The notes beneath the pieces were generated by a model, which saw nothing but the letters and a program-made list of their open reading frames with translations, was not told the origin of the DNA and did not search any database. Positions 11,701 through 23,637 of a stretch of 64,000 nt of DNA are shown here, in pieces. How positions within the stretch are numbered: the stretch's first letter is position 1; every line of letters starts with the position of its first letter. The translations under genes and the position numbers were made by a program. The stretch is from Paraconiothyrium sp. Pb-2020 (Eukaryota > Ascomycota > Dothideomycetes > Pleosporales > Didymosphaeriaceae), in the NCBI GenBank assembly GCA_022419385.1, contig JAJUBI010000003.1, forward strand, positions 2,914,001-2,978,000, read 5' to 3'.

Positions 11701-12295
11701 ATTGGCAGCATTGAGTGTTACGATACGGATAACATAGTGGTGGTCCGGCTGTAGATTCTCAATAGTGACGGAGGTTTCTTGGGGCGAGACATCGCCAACT
11801 GTCGGACGTGAGCTTCTGTGGGGTTTCTGGAGAGAATTGCCATACTGTCAATCCCGTTTATGCGTATTACATATTTCACGACCGAGGATCGTTGATCCGG
11901 GGGTTTCCAGTGCAGCAGCACGCCGTCTGCCTTGATGCCCGCAAGCGACACGAGGGGCGCAACAGGCACCTCGAGGCCAAGCAGGTTGATGAGCTCTTCA
12001 ACGGGTTTGGAGAGCACGCGGTAGGCGCGGAATGCGACCCTACACGGTCATCATGTTAGAACATGTGTCTAGACATCTTTCTTGTCGCGTGCCGCACGTA
12101 CCAGAAGAGGGCAAGCAGCACGCATGCCGTCTTCAGCCAGCCCGAGGACAGGAAGACGAGGGCCTCCATGTTGTAGCGGGCCACATCGGGCGGCCAGTAC
12201 AGCGAGTGGGCGGTGTCGGGGAACATGACGACGGTTCGCAGGCGTCGCCGGCCTGTTTGTGTCGTGCTTGGTGGAGGAGGCGGCAGCGTCTTCAT
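8713..12295 (-). CDS. Membrane-anchored fibronectin type III / coiled-coil protein
   Basis: Join on minus: 12295-12102, 12039-11846, 11798-8713 (1157 aa), GT-AG introns of 62 and 47 bp. The start is the ATG at 12295; a second ATG at 12226 (MFPDTAHSLYW) is an equally plausible start. The N-terminus holds one hydrophobic segment at about residues 43-67. An FN3 module runs from about 85 to 175 (VSLAGIKADGVLLHW ... HHYVIRIVTLNAANF) and is completed only by joining exons 2 and 3. Residues of about 250-500 form a long Glu/Lys-rich coiled coil. The remainder is Ser/Pro-rich and disordered, with a Lys/Ala/Glu-rich patch. The layout suggests a membrane-tethered scaffold; I cannot name a characterised orthologue. 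It is divergent from PAH1. Confidence 0.8.
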
Positions 12296-13084
12296 GCGCC
12301 GCAAGCCTTGGCCGACTCGGGCCGATAGAAGGAATTAGGCCAGCTGCACGTCGTCGGACCCCATCCCCTCCTCCGCAGCTTTGCAGCAACTGTGCGGGCG
12401 CTGACTCCCAACGTTTGCTGCGATTGCTGTCTGACGGGGAGCGGATCAATGCCTTGTACCGCGCCGTTGAGCGCATCCTCCAGCGCTACTGTGGGGTGGT
12501 GCTTCCTCCCTGGAAACATACCGGCAGCGCGGTGCAGCTCAACAACACGCAGAGCATGCTCCCGCTGCCAGGCCGAGGTGCCCGCCCGCACATGCGAGTC
12601 CCGTTGCTGCACAGCAGAAGTTGCAACGACTTGCTCTGCGCCGCACGATCCCGCCTGCTCCCGCATCTGCGTATCGATCCCATGACAATCCTGACAGCCT
12701 ATGCGATTCTGCCCAAGTCTTTAGTGCGTCCGTGACCTCGGTGACCGCGCATAGCCTTGAATGGGAGCAGCTGCTTCCTGAAAGCCGCACTCCTCCCTTC
12801 CACACATCCACACGTCTTGTCGCTGCGAAATCTCAGCCTAGGCCATCCTAGAGCTCAACCGGCTGCCCACCCCCGACTCGCTCTTCATCGAAGCTTCATT
12901 GACACTAATCCCACACCGAACCAACCGCACCGCATCAGGATTGTTGCTACAGCCGCAAGCCAAACCGACCCGCATAAGCGACCCTCATACCGTCCATTCT
13001 AAGGAAATACACAGCATACAAACGACTCGGCAAATCGCGGTGTCAGGCGCTGCGGTGCGCTGAGAGCCTCCGGGCCAGGCAGCT
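12296..13084. other. Divergent promoter region, FN3 gene / PAH1
   Basis: About 790 bp separating two divergently transcribed starts. Several frames of 60-160 codons overlap here on both strands, none with a recognisable domain; they are most simply GC-rich chance frames. The last 200 bp before the PAH1 ATG are CA/CC-rich. Confidence 0.5.
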
Positions 13085-15536
13085 ATGAACTACGTGCGCT
13101 CGCTCACCAGCGGCGTCTCCAAGGGGTGGAACTCGATAAACCCCGCAACTCTGAGCGGTGCTATCGATGTTATAGTCGTCGAACAGGCAGATGGCAGCCT
13201 GGCTTGTTCGCCGTTCCACGTCCGTTTCGGAAAATACCAGATACTGCGGCCTTCAGACAAGAAGGTGGCATTTAAGGTCAATGGAGAGCAGCAAGATTAT
13301 GCCATGAAGCTCGGAGAGGGCGGCGAAGCTTTCTTCGTCTTCGAAACCACGGCGTCGATCCCGGAAGACATGCAGACCTCGCCGCTCGCGTCCCCAGCAT
13401 CAAGCCCCGAGCAAAAGCCCACAGACGAGCCCATCAATACCCTTCCCGAACCCGATCCTCTCGAGCTCGACGGTACTAGCGGAGCGAGACGGTCGACTCT
13501 GCAAGGCCGAGTCCCACGGCCGGATCTGCTTGGGGAGCGACCGAAATCAGGCGACTGGTCCGGCTTGCAGACGTGGCGCTCCAATAGTGACGAAGTGTTA
13601 CCCTCCGCAAAGACCCAATTTGCGAAATCGTTCGAGGACAAGGAACACGAACCTATAAACCTTAGCAGGGATGAGGCTACAGCGTGGAATATCCAGAAAC
13701 GATCGACGAGTCCACCACCTGTGAGTGGCCCGTTACCTCACAATGAAGTATCACTACGAAGCTGACAGAATAGATATCACCCAATGAAGCCATGGCCCGT
13801 GCTATCAACCTATCCAAAAAGCTTTTCACTTCCAATATTCCAAACAAGGTCACTGAGAGCGGCGACTTGATGTTGGATATGACCGGCTACAAGAGCAGCG
13901 AACAGGAAGCTTTGCGCGCCGAAGTGGTCGCCAGGAAGATACTATCGGATGAGCTGGAGGGGAACTACGACATCGGCGCTTTGATCGGCGCTGATGAACA
14001 TGGCAATCTATGGATTTACAGCAGTGAGGAGTCAAAGGCTGCTGCTATGCAGAGGTCAGGCATCGCAGCCTTAAATGACGTAAGCCGAAGCATTGTATAT
14101 ATTTCTGCCTTTTGTACTTACACTCGTTCAGGAAGCACTGCAATCAACAGACGCTATATCAGATCCTGGCTATCATAGCGATGACGCCCAGAGCGACACA
14201 ACCGCAGAATTTCCGCCACACATGCGTAGGGACTCTGACAGCGCTATCGGTTTGACTACCCCACCAAAATCACCTGAGACAGATAGGGAAACTCGTAGCT
14301 TTGCGAAGACGCTACGCCTCACGAGCGATCAGCTGAAGTCTCTGAATCTCAAACCAGGGTGAGTTGCTTGGAATACGCTAATCAATGGGGTTGTTTGCTA
14401 ATCTACAAATCAGGTCCAATACATGCAGCTTCACCGTCAACCGATCTACGTGCAGTGCATACATGTTCTACTGGAAGCACGACGTCCCCATCGTCATCTC
14501 AGACATAGATGGTACAATCACCAAATCGGACGCTCTGGGCCATGTTCTGAATATGATCGGTCGAGACTGGACTCACGAAGGAGTGGCGAAGTTATACACT
14601 GACATTGTCAACAACGGCTACAACATCTTCTACTTGACAAGTCGATCCGTGGGCCTAGCAGACACAACGAGAACGTACATGAACGGTGTAGTACAAGAGG
14701 GCTACCGATTACCAAAAGGGCCAGTGATCATGAGTCCAGATCGGACGATAGCAGCATTGCGCCGAGAAGTATATTTACGAAAGCCTGAAGTGTTCAAGAT
14801 GGCTTGTCTCCGGGATATCATGAACCTGTTCGGTAAGCCACCGGGACAGACGCCCTTTTATGCTGGATTCGGAAATCGGTTCACCGATGCTCTCTCCTAC
14901 CGCTCCGTCAACATCCCCTCCACCCGCATCTTCACCATAAATTCGAACGCCGAAGTCTCACTCGACGTTCTCTCTCTCAATTCCTACCGCACTGGTTACG
15001 CCTCCATGCGTGAGATTGTAGACCACTTCTTCCCTCCCGTCGGCCTTCTCGTTCCACCCGGCGGCGAGCAGTTCACTGACTTTAATTATTGGCGCGAACG
15101 GCCGCTCGACATCGAGGATTTTACTGATAGTGAAGATGAAAGTCCCGAGACGGCAAGTGTGCCCAGTGAGGACGAGGGGAGCGAAGTCGGCGAAGATCTG
15201 GAGGCGAGTTATCTTACGCAGGCGAGTGTTGACGAGACAGATGGGCTGCAAGATTCTATTGCTGAGAGCATTGAGGGCTACGAGGACGAGGATGCGGAGT
15301 CGGGTGAAGAGGGCGAGGCTGATGACGAGGAATATGAAGGCGCCGAGGACGACGACGAAGAAGAAGAAGAAGAAGAAGAAGAAGAAGAAGAAAACGAAAA
15401 CGAAAGTGCAGAAGTGCAGCGAACGCCGACCAAGAAACCGCAAGCATTGACTGATGGGCTGCGAGATACGCGACAGAAGGAGCAGACAGCGACGCCACCA
15501 CAGGCAAGTGCTGCCCCCAGGCGAAGAGATTCTTAG
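13085..15536 (+). CDS. PAH1: Lipin-type phosphatidate phosphatase (Pah1/Ned1)
   Basis: Join 13085-13720, 13774-14079, 14132-14358, 14414-15536 (763 aa), all GT-AG. It is a Mg2+-dependent phosphatase converting phosphatidate to diacylglycerol, acting at the nuclear envelope/ER. The N-LIP domain (residues 1 to about 90) begins MNYVRSLTSG with an amphipathic start. The HAD-type LNS2 catalytic domain carries DIDGT at about 420-424 (DxDxT) and later GFGNRFTDA. The C-terminus is strongly acidic and includes a run of about 12 Glu coded by a pure GAA repeat; in yeast Pah1 an acidic tail recruits the Nem1-Spo7 phosphatase. The first intron carries GCTGAC just before its acceptor. Family identity is certain; exon joins are well supported by frame and motif continuity. 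Confidence 0.93.
15357..15392 (+). repeat. (GAA)12 trinucleotide repeat in PAH1
   Basis: Twelve uninterrupted GAA units in frame, encoding the poly-Glu core of the acidic tail. Likely length-variable. Confidence 0.9.
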
Positions 15537-15683
15537 CACAGTGAAGTCAACTTTCCGGAGCACGGGCTACTTAAACGGCGTTCGCATCTCGGATAGACTA
15601 CTCTTCTGAGTGTAAGACAGGCGGTAATGCATCAGCATGGCGTAGCGCAGCGTTGAATTACTGCATCAGCCGGGGTTCACGCA

Positions 15684-15691
15684 TGACGTCA
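15684..15691. promoter_or_regulatory. Palindromic CRE-type site TGACGTCA
   Basis: A perfect bZIP (CREB/ATF) octamer. It sits in a convergent intergenic gap, and one such octamer is expected by chance in a window this size, so function is doubtful. Confidence 0.25.
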
Positions 15692-15827
15692 CAACAATCA
15701 ACATTTTATAACCTACTCCATCCTAGAAATGTGACATTACTCGTTCTTCGTCATGGCTATCAGCAAAAGATGCATCGGCTCTCGTTCTCGTTCAATACAG
15801 AAGCACGGTTTTGTAGCGCACCACGTG

Positions 15828-15850
15828 CCCCCCCCCCCCCCCCCCCCCCC
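15828..15850. repeat. Poly-C tract, 23 bp
   Basis: An uninterrupted run of C in the 362-bp gap between the PAH1 stop and the MFS transporter stop. It is the longest mononucleotide run I noticed in the window. Confidence 0.9.
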
Positions 15851-15898
15851 TCTCCCTCCCAAAACACTTCCCCATCGTCTCCACGCGAATCCGCAGCC

Positions 15899-18800
15899 CT
15901 ACCAACTCCCACCCTGATGCCAAGCATCTCTTTTCCTCGCCCGGTCATCCGACTTAATTAAGAAGTTAAGCTTCCGGATTTCAGTCCACCGACTCAGCGC
16001 CCCAAGCTCAAGCACACTCATCCTCCTCATCTTTCCACTCGGATTTCCAATAACGACAGCCTTCCACTCGCTTCCCCTGCCTTCCTTTTCCATATCTATG
16101 AACTCCTGCCACGCGGTCGTGTTCCGTCTGGTCCCGAACGTATGATTTGGAATGACCTGGACCTCCTTGAAACGCCATAGGACGAGAGTAAGCAGCAACG
16201 TCAGGAGGAGCAGGATGCCGGCGGTTACACCAGTCGAGGCCTGCGCGCCAATGTGCCTGGTCATTATTCCGCCTACTTCTGTGGCTATGGCTGCGCCGAT
16301 GAAAGAAAGGGCGTGCGAGGCGAAGATGCCCGCGCTAACGCGCGGGAAGGAGGAGTAATTAGTGCGGCGGCGGCGGTCTTGTACGGCCATGCTTTGGAGT
16401 CTATGGCGCGTGTTTACGCCCGGCTGGAGATCGCAGGTATCGAACGTCTCCATGATCAGGCCATAGCATTCTGCTATAGCGAGAATCGAGAGAAAACCCA
16501 CTGCGCCGGCGAAGACTATGGGGACCATGAAGGGCTTCGGACGGCTAGCCGAAGAAACAGTATATGCAAGGCCCATAAGTGGCAGCACTGAGGTGAAGAT
16601 GCATCGGCGGATAAGATGGCTCGACCAACTGACTTGCTTCTGGAGCGTCATACTATCTGTACGAAATGCATTCTTCCGCTCGCGGGAGAAGATGCTAGCT
16701 TTGGTCAAGGGGATAGCGACGAGGGCACCAATGGCGATGGACATAACACCTAGGCCGACCATCTGTGAGTGCCACTTGTAGTCCCGAGAGAGGAGGGCGC
16801 CGAGCAGGACGATGACAAGAACGATTTGGGCGTATATCCAAGCGACGTACAGGGAGAGAACAAGAAAGCCAGGTTGGCAGAGCATCTTGATGGAGAGTCT
16901 CAAGCCAGCCCCCACTTCTTCAAACCAGTATTTTGGACCCTCGGCAGATATGTGGAGCTTGATTTCTCCTCGAGCGACACGGCGAGTGATGTAATTCTCG
17001 TTGCGGTCATAGATCTCTGTGACTGAGTGACGATAAGCAGAGCGCCGTGTTTCAGGTGCCATGACGTTGATTACGAGCGCTCCAGCGAGAATCATGATTG
17101 TGATGTAGAACCCCCAATCTGGAGTCAACGAGTCGATTATTCCAGCACCGATCTGGAAGCCTCCAGCAAGCGAGCCAATCCAGCACCAGGACCAAATACC
17201 CAACCAAATTCCCATGCCGCCTCCATGTCTGCGAACATCGCTTGCTGTTGTAAACTCTTGATGGGGGTGCTTACTCTGCAAGGAAGCGCCAAAGAGATCG
17301 AGTAGGATGCTTATGAAATTGACATTCGCAAAGCCAAGAACAAGGCCTGTAAAGCCGCGAGCAATCAGTAGACCGGCAAGCCAGCGGTGCTCACTTGGCG
17401 AGCGCTTCTGGCTGATGACGAGTGCCTGAGGGAATTGAAGCGGCATAGCAAGAGCCAAAGAGGACAGAATGTAGGGTTTTCGGCCGTGAAGAAGAGGTAG
17501 AGGCCAACAGACAAATGTCGAAAGTGCAAGTCCAAAGTACAAGCTGATAAAAGATCAGATTCATTGCAGCAAAATGACCATCCCGACTTACGCTACATTA
17601 CCAACGATCACGTGGTGGTTCTCATCTGCCAATACATATTGAATTCGAGGGACTTCTCCAGCCTAACAACAATTAGCTTCAGTGCTGCAATCCGACGATG
17701 CACTTGCATAAATCCCCACGATGATCCCAAGCACAGCGGTGTTGGCACAAGCAATGAAGGCGCAGATGCGCTTCTTTCCTGTTCCCCAATTTCTAGCTAC
17801 CGGTTGCCGACGATGATTGCGAAGCAAACTGAAGGTATGGTGTTGGGCGCCCCGTACATGAAGCTCTTCGCTGTACGGTTTGATACCCTCTGGCCTACCG
17901 GCAGCATCTAAATTTCCCTCATCGAACGAGGTCTCCAATTTAGAAGATACATCATGGCGACAGTGTTTGTGCGGTGAGTGCGATGTTGTGTCTTCGCTCC
18001 GCCAGCTACAGTGGTGCCGGTGACGTCTCCGGAATTCCTCCTGATTGTCTATTCGTCGGTGCGATCGGCCTCGAGAGTGTGAGCGAGATATGACAGGACG
18101 CAATATGTGCTCTATATGATCGCGGGAAGCCGTTGCGATTGGCTCAGGTGGAAGTAGCTGCTGAAGGTCGCTGCCAGAACTAAAGTGAGAAGGCCGTATG
18201 TCACAAGACCTTGACAACGCTGATGTAGATGACGAGGATGATGATCGAGAATGTTGCTGATGACCCTTGAGATCCTTCACATTGCAGTATGCCCAGTCGA
18301 TCATTTCTGACTCCCTATGCGCAACGCTGCGCGAATGTGTTTCAGGTGATGTGTGGAAATGTTCCACAACGTTTTCGACAACAAGCTTTGGTTGCGTTCG
18401 CGGCGGGGAGGAAAATTGGCGAATGTCCTGGGTAGAGGCCTGCAGAGGAGAGGAAGTTTTCATCAAAAGTCGGGCGGGCTCCAAATAGGCGTCTTGGACG
18501 GCAATGTTTGCGTCCTCAATAATCGTGTATATCTGCTCAACGTGCTCTGGCCGATCCGTGCGTTCAGCTGTGATAACAGCATCCTCCACAAGGTCTTCCA
18601 GGCCTTCAATCGCGTTACTAAGCTTCCGGTGGCTATGGCGCTCGAAAACGCTAGGTCTGGGGACTGGCTGGCTCGGTGATCTTTGAACAGTCTGAATGAT
18701 TCTGGGAGGAGACTCGTGAATAATACGCTGTACTGGACGAAGGATCGAGTGTGGCGTTTCGATACGCTTAAGATGATCTGGTACAGGACAAACCTTCGTC

Positions 18801-19069
18801 TCTTTCACGCTTCTCACGGCGCTACTAAGCCCCCTACCCGGCTTGTAAGCAATCTCTAACGACGCTAATGTCGGCTTTCTCGATAAAGATGATACTGACT
18901 TTCCGGGCTCTGGAGTAGAAGCATGTTCTAGAGGCGAAACTAGCGGTGAAGAGGCTATAGAAGACTTGCCATCGAGCCAAGGTAGCTTCTTTTTTGTAGT
19001 ACCAGGCTGCACTCTTTTCGGTGATCTCGCGGGTGCTTTCTTCTCTTGTTGATGGATTTTCGGCTCCAT
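15899..19069 (-). CDS. MFS transporter with about 430-residue N-terminal extension
   Basis: Join on minus: 19069-17708, 17662-17592, 17543-15899 (1025 aa). Residues 1 to about 430 are hydrophilic, Ser/Arg/Pro/His-rich and probably cytosolic. The membrane domain starts at about 433 (RICAFIACANTAVLGIIVGIYA) and has the MFS layout, with the loop-2/3 motif LHGRKPYILSSLAL. Homology requires GIY-AGEVPRIQY across intron 1; this works only if the intron begins with GC (GCAAGT at 17707) and ends TTAG at 17663. Intron 2 is GT-AG. A family-like long extramembrane loop and polar C-tail follow. It is probably a drug/H+ antiporter-like exporter; the substrate is unknown. It converges on PAH1. A separate upstream gene for the extension is unlikely because its last exon runs straight into helix 1. 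Confidence 0.82.
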
Positions 19070-19167
19070 TCCAGTGCCTTTTCGCGCAGGGGATGCTGCA
19101 GCTCTGGAGATCGCCGAAGGATGCGTGTCGCTACCTTGATGCTTTTCGCGGGCGGGGCTGGGCGGTT

Positions 19168-19196
19168 GACGGACGAGTGGACGGACGAGTGGACGG
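19168..19196. repeat. Tandem 12-bp repeat (GACGGACGAGTG x2.4)
   Basis: Two exact copies plus five bases, about 100 bp upstream of the MFS transporter start, hence in its promoter or leader. Confidence 0.7.
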
Positions 19197-19978
19197 GGGA
19201 TTTGGAGGGAAGTTTTGCGTCTTATGAGATAAGTGACCGAGGTGACAAGGAACGACCAGCTTCGGGAGAGTACGGTAAGAAGGATGGTTGAGCGTGCAGG
19301 AGAGTTTCAGAACGGAGCTGGCCGTGGGAAATATCGATTTTCAGGAGATAGGGGTTATGAGAGGTATGAATGAGATGAGGCTTGCGGGCATGGAGGGTAA
19401 CAAGGGTGAACGGACGTGGTGAGTGCATGGTTGGTTGTTTTGCGACCGACGGTAGTCGCTTCCCCCCACACTTTGTACTTACCGAGTAGGGGCGGCTTTA
19501 AATCATGATAGCGTCGTCTCGATTACGATTAATCATGAACGGATATCCATCCCCAATATCCTCCGGATGTTCTTATGCATTGTGGCTATGAAGGTCATAT
19601 CGACAAGAATCTTGTGTATTCAACATGTTCCATAGGAAGAAATAGCGTCTTGACTGTAACGCTTGTGAAGAGCAGATGTGCGATCCTTGGGGTATCGAAA
19701 CCGATGGTACAACGAGACCTTGAGTTGCGCGATGACTCAACAGAGCCCAGCCAAAGCCCAGCCTTCGAGCCTGCCGTTCCGTCCTCGACACATCTTCCCT
19801 GTGCTATATACCACGACTAAATGCGCTAGCGAGCCATGATTTTCAACAACACAGCCTTGGACTGGTATTAGTATCTTACATCTTTATGTCACATAAGTCA
19901 TTTGAGACTTGACTTAGTACTACGTCCCGAGCTTCTGCAATACACTTTATGAACTCAGCTCAGATTGTGTCGGCTGCC

Positions 19979-20779
19979 TCAATTACAACACAATGTCAGA
20001 AAGTTGAGCGCTCTGCTGATTTCCAAGAAAAGAATAACGAAAGCTGAGCATGGGTACTCTCCGTCCAAACCTTCGTTGCTCGTTCTGTCAAAAGAAGTCT
20101 TCGCAGCGAAGCCAAAGGCCTCGTCAATACTCAAAAGCCTATGGTCAATAAACTTGCTCGATGCGCACTGGGCTGAACTCAATGACAGGCTGAGCATGGA
20201 TCTCGAACTACCCAAGTACGGTTCACCTTCGAGCCAGGTAAGTGATGTACGCGACGACCATTCTGCCCACAGCCCGACTTTTCGACCGCTCTTAGGGTTC
20301 AAATCATATATCTCAGAAACTTCACGCTTAAACAATTGGAGACGTCATGGATGCAAGCAATCTCGGGCGATGGCAAAAGATGTGCAGCAATGAATGCAGG
20401 CTACTGCGGTGAGAAGAACGAGAACGTCAATTGATGACTTCGCGGTGAAGGAAATAGCTTGTATATACCGCCTGGGTCCTTCAGAGATGTCCTTGATGTC
20501 AGACACCACGAACCTTCGGCCAAAGAAGCCGAGTCGCATCAATAGCGTCGAGTCATGACGCCTGTTGCTCGAGACCTGCGCCAGAATAGCTTCAAAAACA
20601 ACATTTCGGCGCGGACATATCGAAAGGACATACCCAATGCAGTCGTGAACGAGAGCATTCAGATCCTGAGAGCAGTGCTGCAAGAGACCAATCGGACTGT
20701 GTGAGACTGTCGAGGAGAACCGGGGTAAAATATCCCGGTTCACGTAGGTGGTCTCGCTCGCGTTTCGTTCTGCTGTTTT
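19979..20779 (-). pseudogene. Interrupted reading frame, possible unrecognised gene or pseudogene
   Basis: On the minus strand one frame stays open from 20779 to its stop at 19979 (about 266 codons) apart from a single TGA at 20347-20345. The stop could lie inside a phase-0 intron: GTAGCC follows ACCGCA, and TTTAAG lies 78 nt later, leaving the frame intact. No ATG opens the frame at its upstream edge, so a further 5' exon would be needed. The translation has normal composition (VVFEAILAQVSS, GFFGRRFVVSDIKDISEGPR, KVGLWAEWSS) but matches no family I know. A spliced gene, a pseudogene with one nonsense change, or chance are all open. It lies between the MFS transporter promoter and the amidase 3' end. 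Confidence 0.3.
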
Positions 20780-20991
20780 CTACACCCGATCTGTTTCCAT
20801 TGACTGTACAGTGACTGGAAGCTCGAGTCTGGATGGGGATGAGTTATAAATGCTTCTAACAGAAGAAGGTTATCCGGAGCAGGATCAGCCAGCATTGCTA
20901 TACATCTAGAATCACATAGACAGCTTCAAGTGAATTAGCGAAGTGTATCTGACCGTGCCTTCATTGAACAGCCGAAGTAAAACTCAAATGC

Positions 20992-23019
20992 TTAAATCTT
21001 GGCCTTGATCTTCGATGTTATGGACGACAAGGTGGAAGGATGTATAGCTTGCAGGACCATTTCTGTCATTACAAGAACTTTTTCTTCTTCAAGTCGCTTC
21101 GCAACGAGTCTACAAGGGGAGTTTAGCGAAACTTGCTCATGCTTTTATGATACAAGATCACTTACTGTAAGCTGACGGGCATACCATCAATTTCCTCCGG
21201 ATTGTCTACTTCATGTCAGCCGACCGAGTACATTAAAGGTTCCCGCGCCCTACTTACATTTTGCGTGGACGTCCTCACATATTTCGCTCAAGCGCTCATG
21301 ATTCGAAGGACGATCTTGATTTTTGTCGACAGTGACTCCGCTTGGAAATGATACGACCGAATAGTCAACGACATTGTATACGCCAGTGTAACCCACATAA
21401 TCAAAGTCACCATGCGCGACAGTTGCGTAGGGACATGTCGGTGCTGTAGCAGTCGTCAGTCAATCTACTGCATGTTCCTTGCTTGAGAGAGTAGATACCC
21501 AATATAGCATCTAGACCACCATAGGACATCCACTGCTCCAGATAATCCTTCTGCAGCTCAGATCGCTGTAGATGGAGTTGCCACATCTCGTACGTCCCTA
21601 GCTCTGACGCCTCCGAATAACTCCGCATCTCGGGACGCCAGGGTTCATCGGTCGGTGCTAGCAATTTTCTTACGCTCTTTCCGCCATCGGCGACAAACAT
21701 ACGGGCCTGAGCCTTGTTAGAAAGACGACGTGAATGTAGACTGTTGAATTACCAGAAGCTCTACAGCTTTGAGATGCTGCACGGGGTCCCAAGCTCCGAC
21801 AACCTCATGCCCTGCCGCCTGCAATTTCTCGACCGTCTCTTTCAACGCTCTTGTCACAGGCGGAGTCGGCTGGACGATCCCGTCATTCCACAAAACTGCT
21901 ATCTTGAGCTTGCTTTTACGTTCTGCTGGCCTCCACGGAATAGGAAGGCACTTCGGATCTATCAGCCACGGCTGTGCGTCTACCACAGCTTTGGAATAGT
22001 AGGTTATGTCTTCCAGACTTTTCGCCATCGGACCGTTGACACTCATGACTGCTTCTTGACCTGCTAATCCGGAGCGACAATTCTGGGTCGGAAACCTTCC
22101 AAAAGATGGCCGTAGAGTGAAGATACCCGTGCAAGCTGCTGGAATGCGAAGACTTCCGCCCTGCAATCACCGTCAGCTTTTGTTATTAGCCACAGTGGAG
22201 CCTGTCACGTACAATATCAGTTCCAACCCCCAAAACGCTTCCACCGAAGGCTATCAACGCTGATTCGCCACCACTCGAGCCTCCAGATGTCAACTTTCGG
22301 TTTCGTGGATTCACTGTGCGCCCGAACACATTGTTCACCGACTCAGGCTGTTCACAATCAGCCGCTCTCATGGCCTTCAGCGAGAGTGATTCTACTTACG
22401 ATCATCATCGCTGTTGGCACATTTGTTTTGCAATATCGCACAGCTCCCAGTCCTCCTAAAAGCTCAACTAGCGTAGCATTGCACGTCGCTGGCTGATTGA
22501 CCAAAGAAGCAAATCCAACTGTACTATCCTTTCCGACAATGTTGAAGTTGTCTTTCAACGAAATGGGCAATCCGTGGAGAGGGCCAACGAGCTTTCCAGT
22601 CTTCCGTAGGTGCTGATCAAGCGATTTTGCGATAGCAACGGCTTCAGTAGGAAAAAAATCTGTCAAGCAGTTCGTCTGTAGAATGTGCGTCAGTATCAAG
22701 TCTCGCAAGATGCGCGATCCGGGAGTCACACCAGTTGCTGTGCTGCTGCGGCACGTTTGAGAAACGCTCGTGTAACCTCTTCCGACGTCCACGATCTTGA
22801 AGCGATCTTGTTCAGAATGTGCGTTGCGCTGCTTTCTGCAATTTCCAACTCCTTCTGGTCAAACCACCCCGACTCCTTCGGAAATGTGGTCACATCAAGC
22901 TGATCATCGGGGGGAAGCAGCTGCTGTGGAATGCGATATTCCAGTGGGATCTGTGCCGCGAGGGCCGCCCTCTTACTAGCAGCGATCTTTTCCCAGTTTT
23001 GTTCTGAAGAGGCTGTCAT
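20992..23019 (-). CDS. Amidase-signature family amidase (acetamidase-like)
   Basis: Eight exons on minus: 23019-22732, 22675-22400, 22347-22213, 22160-21753, 21706-21499, 21443-21258, 21205-21166, 21109-20992 (552 aa); all introns are GT-AG. The amidase-signature Lys-Ser-Ser triad is visible: Lys137 in GLPISLKDNF, Ser212 in TSGGSSGGESA and nucleophile Ser236 in GTDIGGSLR. The 75- and 24-residue spacings match the family. There is no signal peptide or transmembrane segment, so it is probably a cytosolic hydrolase of simple carboxamides releasing ammonia. Length and N-terminal EYRIP motif are as in fungal acetamidase/GmdA-type enzymes; the precise substrate cannot be told. It is divergent from a Dal5-type permease across 618 bp containing GATA sites. 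Confidence 0.9.
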
Positions 23020-23637
23020 AGCCGCGGATGGCAGAGTCTCATCGACGAGCGAATGCGGGAGACGGGAAAGCGATGTCTTCGGACACCTGCGGTTACACGC
23101 AAACGACCAGCCTTTAAACCCCAACCAAACGCTAACGGGACCAAGCCCCCACGCCACGCACGATGTCACGAAGGCATCCGATGTCCTCCATGACGACGAC
23201 GGGTTGCCAGCATCACTACCATAGCTCCGAGTCGGCTCAACCCCGCAATCTCGGCAACACGCTGCGCTCCATGCCGACAAGTTTTTAGCGTGCGCCGAAA
23301 TCGTCTCTTCTTCCCAAGTGTCTCCTCCACGCCGAACTCCCTCCCTACTGAACTGCTACGTCGGCGTGCTTGTCGTTGCCGAATCCTTGCACCCAAGGCT
23401 TGGATTGCAGCTATCAATTCTTATCTGCAGATCAGTGCAGCATGGACTGACGCGCCGTATCTATCTCCATTCGGGTATCAGAGCCCGAAGGACCAGCTAG
23501 CCGAAGGAGGGAACTCGTTCGTATATCGGGTCCACCTCTCCCAGTACCGCATTATCGAGTCGGATCTCTCGACACTCTCGCTCAAGAGTCACAGTCGACG
23601 CGCTTTCCCTCGGATTGTTCGCAGCACAGCACACGCC
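23020..23637. promoter_or_regulatory. Divergent promoter, amidase / Dal5-type permease
   Basis: 618 bp between two divergent starts. HGATAR elements on the minus strand read AGATAA (23421-23426) and AGATAG (23461-23466), 40 bp apart. Paired GATA sites are the known binding arrangement for AreA/NIT2 nitrogen regulators. Function here is inferred from gene content. Confidence 0.45.

Noticed and set aside
12292..12735. Overlapping frames of 60-158 codons on both strands in the FN3/PAH1 divergent promoter
   Set aside because: No domain, compositionally odd (Cys/Arg-rich), mutually antisense, and most lack a true ATG.
14958..15563. 201-codon Phe/Leu-rich minus-strand frame
   Set aside because: Antisense of the poly-Glu acidic tail of PAH1.
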